Shown here piece by piece: positions 42,370-55,500 of a stretch of 64,000 nt of DNA. The stretch lies in contig JBLDXI010000012.1 in NCBI GenBank assembly GCA_047495785.1, positions 868,001 through 932,000 on the forward strand, read 5' to 3'. The stretch comes from Lepidodermella squamata. Its lineage: Eukaryota; Gastrotricha. A program made the translations under genes and the position numbers. The notes under the pieces were generated by a model that saw only the letters and a program-made list of their open reading frames with translations, made no database searches and was not told the origin of the DNA. The first letter of the stretch is position 1, and the number at the start of each line of letters is the position of its first letter.

Positions 42370-45051
42370 TTTGTTGAAGTTAAAATTAGTCGAGGGGTAA
42401 AACTACGTGTGTTAATAATCGGTGTTATGTAGCGAACCTAGAAGCGAAAAAACTGAAAATCTCAGAATTATTCGATCAATGAAACAAGACGTGGCGCCAA
42501 AAATTTTAAGGTGGCACGTGCTGTTATTTTTTCGACTCGGCGAAGGAGCACACATGTGACGCAACAGGATTATTATTCGCGCGTGTCACATCTGTGAAAA
42601 TAGACACGCGTTTCATCACAGAAATGCGAAGCATCGAAATTCAACGCCTCTTTTGTTCTGTGAAGAAGAATGACGCTACTTTAAGAGTATGTCTTTCATT
42701 TGAGATAATTGCTTTGTATCTGCGAATAATCATAGGGACGCGGTTCAATAAAGGCGTAGTTGTCCATTGAAATTTAGCGATGTTTTGCGCTGTTATCCGC
42801 GCAACACGCAATCAAACGAGAAGCAATAAAAACAAAACCATATCATGCATGTATGTCTGAATGAAAAACAACCCTTGCTTTGACAATATGCACAGAAAAG
42901 AAACTACACGCAAACAGTGTAAGAAGTAAATCGCTCGGAAATTAAAAGTGGCGAGACCAGCCTTTGTTGTGACGTGCCGCAGTGGCAGCAATTTTCAATA
43001 ACCACGTGGCTCGCAATTTCATCCCAGTAAACACGCTCGCGAAAAGGCAGGTGAATAGCTGTTGATGGCGAAATAATTGAATGCCATGAAGTGAAACGCA
43101 AAATGATTTTATCACAAATAATATTTTCAATGAAGAACTAGTCAGTTGATCCTACATAATAAAACAAAAAATAACAGCGACTTTGAATTTCAAGCACCAC
43201 TACGGATCAAAGTCGATGTTGATGGGTAAGTTTGCGGTTTAAGATCTGGAATTCGAGTGTGACCTCGTGTATTTGCTATCAGGGTTAGTCCTTACAAATT
43301 TTTTCACTTATCTTAGTTGGTTTTTGCGCCCGGTGCCAAAGTACCGAACATAATTCTAGTCACCGCGTTATTCATAAAGCGAAGAAGTATCGAAAGGATC
43401 TCACTCACAATTACCATGTAAGCTGTGAATGCAATCGTTACATGATAGATGAACGCATCACAAGATTCGGACTAGGAACGGTTCGCTGGTGTTGTCATCG
43501 GCAAAAGTGTCAAGTGACCAGTTTTTGAAATTGAAATTCTTTCTCCTTTTCTATCATGATGGTGTGGTCAAGTTTACAAACTCGCGAAAATTGCCAAAAG
43601 TTTTTTCAATAGTTCAAGACGTATGACGAGTTCACGGAGAATATATGTTGTCGGACTGATATTTATGTATAAGTAATTCAATGAAGCTTTAATGATTCGC
43701 CCAATTTCAATTCATTTTTATTTTCATCGGTTGATTCAATTGAATTGAGGGATGGACCGTTCGAAAAAACATGAATGAAATCAGTATCTCACCCATTAGC
43801 CTCAAGATTTCAGCATGTTATACTTTCCTCGGCATAAGTCGCTTGTACACTAGTATCAGTTGATTGGTAATTACTAATGTTGTGTAACAAGGTTTTGTGC
43901 TTCACATTTTCCCACGAGGTTTCGCGAACTAGTTGATTCGCAAATCAACATAGCAACTAATCATTTTTCAGCTAAAATGGCACAGATTAGGACAGATTTC
44001 ATAACTTGTGATTTTCTGAGCAGCTGAACCAAGAAACCAAACTGAAGCTAAATTCAGTAAATACTTGTGCGAAGCTTCCAGGCCTTTAACTTTACTCATT
44101 CTTTGTGAATCTATGCGCTTGCAAAATCATTTACGAGCTAAAGCACCAGCGTCAAACTACAACCCTTCGACCAGAAGCGCTTCATTGGAGTGATGAGCTA
44201 TCTACACGAAATCATCGCATTCAGAAAAGGAGCTCAATAAAGACAGGCCAGATTCACCGTGAAGCCACCAGCAGGTTCAAAGTTCAAAGTTCAAAGTTTT
44301 ATTGCGGTAAGTTTGTTTTCAACTTTTGACACACACACGCACACAGGACATTTAGACATAGAAATAGAAATGAAGAAAGAAAGCAGGCTGTTTTCGTAAA
44401 ATAAAACAAAACTCGCATGACGCGACCCGGTATATCATTTCAGCACATAACCAGGATTAAAACCTTATTTCGGAGACGATGAAACATCCTGGCCACCGAG
44501 CTCAGAGGTTTAGACTCTTGAAACCATGGTAACTGACGGCAGAAAAATCACCCACGTGGTCACAGGTATTCGCGGATCAACGGATTCGTCAGGAGCTTTT
44601 ATTCTGATCAGCTGTTTTCAAAATTTCCCGCGCAATAATAATTATTGTTGCAAATAATATTTTTGTTGGCTATTTTATTGATTTACAATACATATATAAA
44701 TTTTGCATTCAAAACCAGCCGGGAAATTTTTTCAATTATCGCGTCGCCTTATCATCGCCGCTGCAGTTTTCAATTTCGTGAGCTTCTCTCCACTGGGTTC
44801 CTTGTTCGTGTGGCGTTACTAACGTCGCTGCTTCAACTTTTCGCCACGTTTCCCCTGCTTCTTGTTTAAATAGTGCATTTTTCCAATGTTTAAAAGAATT
44901 TGGTTGGTGTCGGCCGTCAGCCAAATAATACTGACGGTGTGGAGTCCTGTAGCTTTAAACTGTAGTTTATAGTTAGATGATCCTCGCTGGTTACATGTAA
45001 TAGCTGTGTATTGCTGTTGTAGATTCTTATATTAGAAGTCAGTATTCGGAC
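42370..45051. other. long intergenic region
   Basis: No gene supported. Short open frames here lack motifs. A (CA)n-type tract is at about 44329-44346. The distal part contains the promoter of TRAPPC13, and an acceptor-like cttatattag ends at 45035, 16 nt before its ATG. Confidence 0.5.
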
Positions 45052-46263
45052 ATGGCTGCCCCACCAGCTCAAGCGCAAGAGCATGCGATCAACATTCGAG
45101 TTATGAGATTGGCAAAACCTAGCTTTGCCTTGCAGGTGCCTGCTTTTCAATGTGATGGTGACATTTTTCAAGATGCTGCCAGCTCTGGATTCTTGAATGG
45201 TTGTGGCTTGGGAATGGGGCTTATTGTCCCTCAAACTTTCGGCATGGTGCATGTCGGCGAAGATTTTTCATGCCTTGTTTCAGTATTCAACGAATCACAG
45301 TCACGAATCGCTAATGAAATCGCTCTTCGTGCTGACCTGCAGACTCAGTCTCAAAGGACAACTCTTCAAGAAGTAGTTCCTATTACAGAGAAGACGTTGC
45401 CTGTGGGTGGCCGTTTTGATACAGTAATTAAAAGCAAGCTGACAGATACAGGAGCCCACATTCTAGTCTGCTCAATATCATACGCTGTCGAAGCGGAGAA
45501 ATTGAATTTCAGGAAGTTTTTTCGCTTCGATGTTCGGCGTTTGGCAGACATTCGTGTTCGAACGTTCCCAACGCCATCGAAATTATGGTTTTTAGAGGCC
45601 ACGTTGGCTAATACAACCGCTCAAGTCTTATGGCTAGAATCACTGGGTCTCAGCATTGCAACTTCTATGATTGGCTCATTAGTGGACGAGCCCTCGCCAT
45701 TATCGCGACTGTTGAAGCCACAAGAATCGCTTGTTGTTCTATTTTCTGTCGACAGAGATGTTTCATCATTGCAAACGAGAAACAGGTCAGCAAGTCAGAC
45801 CACCATGCAGCCGATTCCTGGTCAAATCGCACTCAAGTTTCGATCGCAATTTGGCGATGTCGCAAGCTCAGATTTTCTGACACAGATTCCAAGCGATGTT
45901 TACAGTCAAGCTAAAATGATTCTCCGAATGGACGCCCCATCTGACATTAACGTTGGTAGCTGCATTCCAGTGACGTTCAATATAACAAATGTCACGAATT
46001 CTAACTTGAGCCTCAATTTGGATCTCGGCACTGGAAGCGATTTTATTGGCGTTGGAGAGACTTCACAAACTACCAATGAAATTCTACCAGGCGAGCAAGC
46101 GTCTAGTCAATTCAAAGTTATCGCGTTGAAGCCAGGCTTCGTAAATTTTCCTCCGCTTTCTATATTTCTTAAAAGTCAGCATCAATACATACGCGACATG
46201 CCGACTCCAATGCTAACGATGTTCGCTAGCGTCCCCCAACCGTCAAGTGCAAATTCTTCGTAA
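45052..46263 (+). CDS. TRAPPC13: TRAPP complex subunit 13
   Basis: Single-exon ORF of 403 aa, close to the usual length of about 410-420. The N-terminus contains the TRAPPC13 hallmarks: VMRLAKPSFALQ, then LIVPQTFGMVHVGEDFSCLVSVFN with the leading immunoglobulin-like fold. The C-terminal half contains another beta-sandwich region (SCIPVTFNITNVT, then FKVIALKPGFVNFPPLSIF). The protein belongs to the TRAPP tethering complex in vesicle traffic and autophagy. It is the first of four same-strand genes packed closely; MROH1 starts 116 bp after its stop. AATAAA at 46309-46314. Confidence 0.92.
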   Translation: MAAPPAQAQEHAINIRVMRLAKPSFALQVPAFQCDGDIFQDAASSGFLNGCGLGMGLIVPQTFGMVHVGEDFSCLVSVFNESQSRIANEIALRADLQTQSQRTTLQEVVPITEKTLPVGGRFDTVIKSKLTDTGAHILVCSISYAVEAEKLNFRKFFRFDVRRLADIRVRTFPTPSKLWFLEATLANTTAQVLWLESLGLSIATSMIGSLVDEPSPLSRLLKPQESLVVLFSVDRDVSSLQTRNRSASQTTMQPIPGQIALKFRSQFGDVASSDFLTQIPSDVYSQAKMILRMDAPSDINVGSCIPVTFNITNVTNSNLSLNLDLGTGSDFIGVGETSQTTNEILPGEQASSQFKVIALKPGFVNFPPLSIFLKSQHQYIRDMPTPMLTMFASVPQPSSANSS

Positions 46264-46379
46264 TGGTTGGCTTACTTTCATGTTAATTTATTTGAGCTAT
46301 CAATTGTTAATAAATAATATACTTTATTGATTGATTAACTAAAGCTTCATTCTGATTTTAGAGTTTAGAGAGTGAAAGA

Positions 46380-49300
46380 ATGAACACCAGTATGTCTGGT
46401 GATATTTACAGCAAGCATGCGACGGGCCGTGATGTCGACGGTTAGTTATACCAAAATCAAATGAATAATTTTCATAATCGTGAATTTTTTAGAGCTCGTA
46501 ATGGCTACGCTTGACGCAGCTGGTGATCGAGACGAAAAAGCTCGCGATTCAGTGATTGCTTCCTTGGTGAAAATCGGCCAAAAGGAACCAATGCTAGTGC
46601 TTGTTTCTTGCGTTCGTCAGCTCGGAAAACAAGACAAAATTCAACGCGAACATCGAATTGCCGTCCTCATAGTCATGACGGAACTGATTCGAAATACAAA
46701 TCCATTTCCTCAATCTGACGTTTTGAACGCATGCATAACAGCAGCTGCTGGCGAATTGTGTGCCAGCAAAGACATCATTCCTGAATGGCAAACACCGGCT
46801 AGCAATGTTCTAGTGGCTGCTGGGGTTCACGATTGCCCGGCAGTTATGAATAGCATTCTAGATTTATTCAAAATCGGCCAGCTGCCTCATTATTTTATTA
46901 TTCATACCGTTGCAAATCTGGCAGCAGAGAACAGTAATTTTTCGCATTTTTTTCTGATCAGATTCATTAATTTTTCTGGTTTTTTTCCAGAATTTGGTTA
47001 CGTTCAATTCCTGCAGCAAGTTTTGAATAATTTACTTCCTAATTTGGGTCCATTGAGACATGATAACATGCGATATGTCTGCGCCTATGCCCTCGGAAAA
47101 TTTGCCGAAGCTTTGATCGATTATTTAGCTAATCTTGACCGAGCCCCTGATTCTACTGTTAGCAAAAACGATTTTCTTCAATCATTCAATACTGCATTCG
47201 ATATTTTGGTCGTTTGGCTGACGACCTCGAAAGACGTGAAATTACGAGCCGCCTTAATGGAGGCGATGGGTTACGTCGCGTTGCTATCAGCCCGCGAGAA
47301 AATTGAGTTACATCTAACACCAGTTATTACCAATCACTTGCTACCAGCGCTGAAGAAGCAAAACGAGTTCACATTCCCGGCAACGCAATGCCTGGCTATG
47401 TTGATTGACTCTTGCATTCAAAACGGGTCTATTCAAATGGGAATGATGGCTGATCCTATTATGTCATCTATGTTGTTTCAGCTGAACGAACTGGCTGATT
47501 TTTCGAATCCTATGGCGCTGAAAACGCATAACGAGATGTTGAGATGTTGCACTTTAATGTGTTTTAGCGATCCTCAGGCGACTATTACCTTCTTACTGAC
47601 AAGATTGGAGCCGAAATCGAACGTTGATCCGAAAATAAAATCGCGAGTTTTATCGGTTTTGCGGCATTTAGTCAACACTGCTGATAACGAAATCGGCGAG
47701 AGAAGGGCTACTGTAATGATAAGTCTTCGAGAGGTTGTTAACGATCAAGATGAATCTGTAGCTCGAGCTCTACTTCAGCTGATCGTTTCAATGGCTGACC
47801 ACGCGTATTTCGATCTAGAGGGCAGTCGAATTTTGATCGAATACGTCGTAAGGCAATGCGCTCTTAGCCAACCTAAGGGCATTAAGTTGGCACCAGGTGC
47901 TCCGAATTTTCAAGCTATCGCTAGTTTAGCCTCAAATGTGTTGAATTTGCTAACGACAACTCTACCTCAAGTCGAAGGTGCACTATGGCCAGGTTTGTTG
48001 GAATATCTTCTACCAGTCAGATATTCACAGGCCTTTGGAAATGTCTGCAAATCGCTTGCTTTCATCGCCCAGCGTCGTTTGGATAACCCTAATAACGGCA
48101 CAACGATTGAAAACAATCACTCACCCGACTATCCGATTTTGGTGAATTTCGCATCTCTGCCAAATTGCCCGAAACCTGTTGAAATTTTTGCGAGGTGCTT
48201 GCTAATGGCAGCTGATGAGACAGAACTCGATAAAGTTGGCAGTCATATCATCAAATTTCTGGACGTTTTCGCGCCGAATTTCTTCCAGGGCGTTCAGGAG
48301 ACGTCGCCGGACTGGCAGGCCTCCTTAAGCATTTGCACGCAACTCATCGAATCAGACCCATCTGAACGGTCGAAAGACTTCCAGAAGGAATGGGAAGCTG
48401 CTCTGGTGAAATTGCTACTCGCCGCGATTGAAATCGCTCAAAGCGCCCATCCTGATTGGATTGCTGAGTTGAGCCAGGCGTTTTTCGCCCAACTCGATTC
48501 GTATAAGACCTCCCCACGTAGCCGTTGCGTATTCCACGTAATCATCGCTGGTTGCTTGAGCCGAGCTGTGAAACGCGATTTTATCGATAAAACGGTCGAT
48601 GATTGGTTTGCATGTGTCGATCATTCCAATTTAGATGAACAGCAAAGCTTCGCCCTGGGATGTGGCTTCGCTGCTACGACCCAGCTTGACGTTATCCTCA
48701 ATAAAGTCGAAGCTGGATTGAAGGGCAAATCGACTGGTGCTGCTCCAAAACAGGAAAAATCGGGGTTCGCCAGTTTTTTCTCGAGCCTTGGCAAATCAGA
48801 AGCAGGGCCGAATGATCGTATAAAATCCACCCTAATGCTGTGTATGGGTAACGCAGTGAGCGCCGCCCCGCCTAGCCTGAGCATTTCTCGCATTGAGACA
48901 ATCGCAGTCCCTCATTTGCTATCCGCCGCTAACTCGTCGTCAAAACCCGCCCAGGACGCAGTTATCAGACTTTCGATCGCTAATTGCATTGAGACAATCG
49001 CTAGATCGCTGCATCCTGACGTAGCCGGCCGGATCGTGAATCTGGCTAAACGAGACGACTTACTCATTCAAGTGTGCAAGAAATTTGTAGGCGACGAGGC
49101 GCCGGCTAATATCAATTCAGAAGTTCGGCTGGCTAGTATAAAAGCCGCGACCGCTTTGATTGAACTCGACCCGGTTGTTCCGGAAAATTTGCTCGAACAG
49201 CTAGTCGTCACGCTGTCAAATTCAGTTTTTCAACTTCCAGAATCCGCAAGTAGCGAGGTTAAATTTTTGCATACGATGGATGCTCTGACCGAATTTATTC

Positions 49301-52280
49301 TAACGGTTTTCGCGAAATTTCAACAACCCTTGGCTGCAATCGCCTTTTTGATGAAACATTTGTCGGATGATAAGTGGCTTCAATCTTTGAGCGACTGGCA
49401 TCGAGATAGGGCTTCGCTAGTCATCTCGAAGGTGATTGATAAATTCCACGAGCGGATGATTTCTGGAGCGTTTGTCACATCAATCGGTGAACAGCAGAAT
49501 TCATTCGCGACGCTGTCTCATTTATTCGCGGTTCTCATCCCGCGTTTAGCCGACCCGAGTCAAACTGCGAGAACAGCTAGTTCTGAAAGTTTAGTTTCTT
49601 GCCTGAAAACACTCACCCACATGTCTGCGAAGGATATCGATGTGACTGATTTGGCTAAATCGATTCATGCAAGAATAACGAGTGGCGAGACTAATTCGCT
49701 GCATTCAGCTGTTTTGGACCTGTCTAAGCTGCTGAGTAAATTGTTGTCTGATATCAAGCCGTTGGTTCAGGCGCTGAGCTTGTCTGATTGCCAGAGTCAT
49801 GGTTCGGCGGCGTCTTGCTTGGTACTTCATACTATCATCAAGCAACGATCGAATGAGCTAGTCGATTTGGTCCCGTGGCTTTTCGATCGATTTTTGGGTG
49901 AGTTTATCATTTTTCCGATTTTTTTTTATTTTTTTCGGCTAATAATTCTCTTAACCCTGAAAATTAAACCTTTCCCGGCTGATTTTTTTTGGAAGATATT
50001 TATAGCCCTTGCAAATATTTCCTTGCGATTCCAATTTTAGTTTCTGTCCCAATTTATTTTCAAAATTGATAAGTGTCAATGGCGATTTCATCAATTTTGG
50101 AAACTTCATAGAAAATCTGATCTGAAATTTTCAACTCCAGTGCCATTTGATAGCTCTCTTGCTCGATATCAAAAATTGTGATAGCTTTTTGCTAGCGTCT
50201 CCTCATCAATCTGAAGATGGATTTGGTCTTCTATTAAGGTGGAGTTTATAAGAGCGATCTTCTGTGGCTTGAAATTTTAAAATCTCCTAGAAGAACTAGT
50301 TCCGGAAATTGTTAAGTAAAGAATCGTCACTACACTTTTGAAGATTTTTTGTAAATTCGGATAGTTCGCCAATCCCTTTTATTTACTCGTTTAAATTTTA
50401 TGGAAACAATGTCGGTCATTTTGATTGTTTTAATGATTTTCAGGTGAGCTGTCAAAACTTATCGATACCCCTCAAGAGTCGAAAAACGGTCCATCTAAGA
50501 AGGCCGGTCATTCGAATTCAGTCACAGAAGCCGGTGGACCTTCGAATTCAGCGCAAACTGCTCCTGTTCAAACCGGTATATTACGATGCTGCCGACTGCT
50601 GACCAACAATCAAATCACACCCAGCTTGAATGCTCTTCTTTCGATTCAATATCCCTATCCCGAATCGGTTTCGATTGTCTGGCGATATTTGGCCCAAGAT
50701 AACCAGTTGGCCGGGTCGATTTTGGATGTTTTCCTAGAAAAGTTGACGCGATGCGTGCCGTATGATGAGCCGAAGAAAAAACCGACTGTTTCACCCGGAG
50801 AAAGCGGCCAGATTGGTCGGTCTCGGCCGATTAGGGTGGCTCATATGCAGCCCTTATTGATTCTAGCCGCATTAGGGGACATGTTCACTGTGCCGGAAAT
50901 GGAAGGCAAATTACTCGCAAATTACCACCAAATTCTTGCTATATTGATCCTTCTCGTTTCGGGTTATTCTGGCGCGAAAGAGCCAAATAGAGATCAGCCG
51001 CAACAGGCTGCGAAAACGGGTAAAAATGCCGCCCCACCTGCGCCTCAGCTGAAAATGCCAACCCCCGTTAGCCAGGTTTTGTTGACCCTGAACAATTTCC
51101 TGAATTCAGCCTCATCGACTGATATTCGAAATGCAGTCGATGGCGTTTGGCCGGATTTTGCGAAAGACGACCACGTTCTCGAGGCGATTTCGAAGCTAGC
51201 TGCTGAGCTTGGAGCATCGCGACCGAAACAAATGGCGAAAATCGCCAATATTCTCCTGCCCCATTTTACGTCACCCTACGACACGTATCGATCGGCAGTT
51301 GCTGCCTGTCTGGCTGAATTCATCACGCAACAAAAGCCGAATGAGGGCGAAGATTCGAATTTGATTGAAACGCTTATCGGAAGTGTTCAAGGCCATTTAA
51401 CTGATCAGTCTTTCGAGGTTCGGCTGTACTGTTATCGCGGCATGGGTAACGCCGGGTCGAAAGACGAAGATTTAGTCAATCGCCACGCAACCAGCCTCCT
51501 TAATTGCCTGCTTATGGGCCTGGAAGATCGAGACGATAACGACGGAGCGATCAGTCTTGAATCTATCAAAGGTCTTGGTAAGATTCTATCGAAATGCTCC
51601 GAGCAAGTTGTTCGGCCGATTTTTGTCAACATCGTTGTTCGTATCAAAGTTTGCTTTGATAACGAAAATGAAGACATTCGGGCTGAAAGTATCAAGTTAT
51701 TCGGCGAATTGACGCGTTTCGCCACCGGACCGAGTGAAGTCACTGTCTGGGAACAAGCCCATCTCGCCCTCGTGCCAGTTTGGGTTCACCTTAATGACAC
51801 TGATTCGGAGGTTTCGCTAGCCAGTGCCGGTGCTTTGATTGCGCTGGCTAACGTTCTCGGGGCAGCTGCGGTTCAGCAGCTGTTCCAGAAGGCTCTTGGG
51901 CCGCTTTGTCAACAACAATCGACTAGTTCGCTTCATTTCGTCGAATTTTCATCCTCGGCCGCTGGTCTTTTAGCCGAATATTTCGCAGATCGAATGTTTT
52001 CGTACTACACTCAATTTTCAACCGGATATTTTGTCAGTCCGAAACCGAAAATTCGAGCAAATGCTGTTACAATTTTAGGTTTGATACCTTGAATAATTGG
52101 AAAATTCCACCTTAATTAAATTTTTCTACAGGTTTTCTATTGGCTAATTTGCCCCCGGAAAAGCACAATGCTGTAGGCAAGCATCATTTGTGTACGCAGT
52201 TGATTTCGATGTTGAAGGATTCCTCGGCTGAAGTTCGATGCCGAGCGGCCGAAGCTATTGGCCTGTTGGCTCACTACTAA
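46380..52280 (+). CDS. MROH1: maestro heat-like repeat-containing protein 1
   Basis: Five exons in phase: 46380-46440, 46493-46933, 46991-49897, 50444-52078, 52132-52280, total 5193 nt, 1730 aa, against about 1640 for vertebrate MROH1. The second intron (57 nt) is open in frame but is supported by GT..CCAG ends and a cleaner protein (AAEN joined to KFGYVQF). The protein is a string of HEAT-like helical repeats throughout, for example DAAGDRDEKARDSVIASL at the start and DSSAEVRCRAAEAIGLLAHY at the very end. The family is implicated in lysosome biology and has few defined partners. It is placed 293 bp before ANAPC5, with a pyrimidine-tract AG site 18 nt before its own ATG. Confidence 0.88.
49898..50443. 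other. intron of MROH1
   Basis: 546-nt intron (G|GTGAGT ... TTTTCAG|G). AT-rich, with no nested feature recognised. Confidence 0.6.
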
Positions 52281-52573
52281 TCTGAAATTATGAATTTTCA
52301 CTTTATAAATCGAGTGATAATAATGCGCTTCCGATTTTTTGATTACAACACAAATACTTTCATGCATGATTTTTTCGATTACTAATCGAAACAAAAAACA
52401 ACGAGATATATTGGTACTTATTCTTCGGTGATTGATGTGATGATTTTTTGCTTCAAACATTAATTTTTGCAATTATGTACTTCGATTTTGGTAATGACCT
52501 TCTATTTTAATTGAACTGTGAATTATTGATTAAAATTCGCCCTGATATTCAATTTTTTAGATTTTTCTGAAAA

Positions 52574-55500
52574 ATGCTTAGCACCTGTGGAGATAAACGC
52601 CTGCTTTCAAGCTGCCTCTCGCCCCATCGAATTTGTACGCTGATATGTGTCCGAGAAATGACTCAATGGGAAGCTTGGCACGGCGAACCAGGTGCTCATC
52701 TCAACGATTCAACGAATCCTGATAACACTCTGTCGAGTCTAGTACCTCGCTCCTATGACACTGAAATGGCTCGTCGAAATATTTACGTAGCGCTGTATCG
52801 CCTAACTCAATGTGCGGAGGCGACCTCAAAAGAAGAGTTCATCCTAGAACTGCGTGATCGGCACCAATGTTGCCCTGATTTCATTGACGCTGTTAAATTG
52901 GCGTTGAAAGCTATGGTCGACTCGCCGTTGGATTCGCTTCTTGAGCTTTTCGTTTTATTACCCGAGTTGATTAATTCAGAGGCTCCTATTGCTATTGCTG
53001 GGACTAGCTCGATAGGCATATACATTCGCCAGTCGATTTTAGCCTTCAATCGCCTGGATTTTGCTCAAATCGAGAAAGTTTCGCGTAAATTATGTGATTT
53101 TATCGAGCCGCCGTTGACCAGTGCTAACACGTCGAATCCTTCGAAACGATTCGGCGCTTCGAAAAGTTTTGTCGATTTTGAGCGGGCGAAAACTGGGCTT
53201 CATATCGAAGATCAAACTGTTTTCTTGCGTAACCAGCCGTTTTCGAATGTGAACGAAGACCCGTGCGCGGCTGGGGATTCGAACAATGCCGAGCAGCGGC
53301 AGCCGGATAGCTACTTTTCGCATCATCTCGATTTGATGTCGCAGTCATTTTTCAGGTTTGAACTCACTTTTCTTGAGGGAATGCAACGAATTCAGTCATA
53401 CTATAGAAAATTTAGTCATATTTCATGAAGCATAGCATAGCATAGCATTTTCTTTATTTTACCTTTTCCTTCATTAATCAACAATAACATAACAATAACA
53501 ATGGAGTAGGTGTACAGAAATGAAGAAGTTGCCGCCTAGCAATTTTGAACGTAAATTGTTCTGAACCACACATATTTCTAATGACCTCATTGGGAATCCT
53601 GTCCCTGAGTGTTACGCCGCATATTTTACGCAAATAACGCATATAGCCTACGTCGAGTCGCCTCGCATCCTCAGAAGTTAACGTCCAACTTTCGCTGCCA
53701 TGCATGATAGTCGCATCCACAACGCCCTTTAAACATTTCATTTTTTCTTTAGTCGGGACAGATCGATTACCAAAAATATATTTCCTCATAGCGCCGAACG
53801 CTTTGTTGCCTTTTTCTGAACGAGTCCTTACATCAGCCTTACACCTGCCGTCAGACGTGATAACACTTCCCAAATATACGAATTCATCAACTTCTTCAAT
53901 GTACTGCCCGTAGATGGAGAAAGATACATGTAAATTGCAGTCATTTTTATTGACTCTCATGAATTTGATTTTGGAACATTAATTTTCAAGCCCAAGTGTC
54001 CACACGCCTCAACAAAAACCTATCATGAAATATCAACTATAAACGAAAAATGCGGTTATTCGTGGTTGATATGGGGCCAGTTTTCACTCATCAAACATGT
54101 AGGTATCATCAGTGTTAATTCATAGTTGAAGTTTGTCACCACATCTCTCACGCCGCTCACACGCCCGGTTATTCGCTCGAGCAAACTCATGCTGATGAAT
54201 TCGATTATCGCATGCGAGTAATGATTAGCACTGTCACAAGGGACGAAATCGCGGCTACACCAAGGACGACGAGCGCGCCAATAATGAACTTCGTTACTTC
54301 AGAAAACATTCGATTGACGGTTCAACGGTCCAAACGAGGGTTTGATATTGATCTTATTGATTGTGAATCAGCTTGCTCTAGAAAAAAAATTGCACAATGT
54401 ACAGTGGCAATCGTTTTCAGCAGCACCGTAGCCTGATTTACGACTGTAGCAGCAGGCAGTTGGAACATGGGAAGCGGTGCCCCCAGCGGCACTAATTTAG
54501 CGATTTGGGTTTTGTTGAAATTTGCAACTTCCTCACCGCCAGCGTTTGAAGATTTAACCCATAGATGTACGCGAAAGCCTCCGTTCAGGTCTACGTCCGT
54601 GATTTCGCCGTGCATAATGACCGATGGCACTAGCTGACTCATAAATTCGTTCGAATAGTACACCTCTACATTTGTCGCATCTACCGGCAAAGTTGAGAGA
54701 GAGAGAGAGACGCTGGACCTCCGCTAGGGGAACCCTATCGGGCTGGTTCAAGCAATCATCAAGAACGTAAAACAACAAGAAACAATAGTTTTCTGTGAAA
54801 ATTTGTCTTTTCTCTCTCTCCTGAGAGCCCCAGGGACAACTGGAAGCCAGCCCATATAGAGCTCGCGCTAGCCAACCAGCGAAAGCCTCTACGGACCGTT
54901 AGAACCGAGAGATTTCAGAGAAATAGATCCGATTAGGCTCGAGCCATTCCTTCAGAGTACCGATGGCTGTACCGGGTGTAGAAAATGGGCGATCTGTCAT
55001 TGTGATGATTACGGCCGCTAGCAAATGCATTGATCGAGGCTCAAAAGGCCGAAGATCTCCAGCTCGACCTCGCCAATGCTCTCGCATGACGAAGTAATCT
55101 GAACTTCGAAAACGCCTCGCACAGGCACCTGAGATACCATGGCTACGGCAAACTTCGAAGACGCGTGGTCCAAAATGTGAGATAAATCAGTTCTATCCAG
55201 CCTCAACGAACCGTTGCGATCATTTTCGGAATAGCCATGAATTCCTTTCCAACTGAATTCTCTTTGGATGAATTTGCGCCACTGATGACATACTAAAGTG
55301 CTGACTCTGAACTGATCTGAAGTGTCCTGGTAGCTCGAAATTGTAGATGGGACATTTTCGCAGAGGAAAAATAGGAGAAATTTATATTTCAGACTGTAGA
55401 ACTGGGAAATACTGAATAAATCAGTCGAGAAATTCCAAGATCTGGTCCAATCTGGCAGAATCTGGGCATTAATTGTTGACTACCACTTCGATTTTGCTCC

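Noticed and set aside
44105-44329. Small ORFs in the region between stathmin and TRAPPC13
   Set aside because: Short, motif-free and overlapping direct-repeat text (agttcaaagttcaaagtt); not supported as genes.
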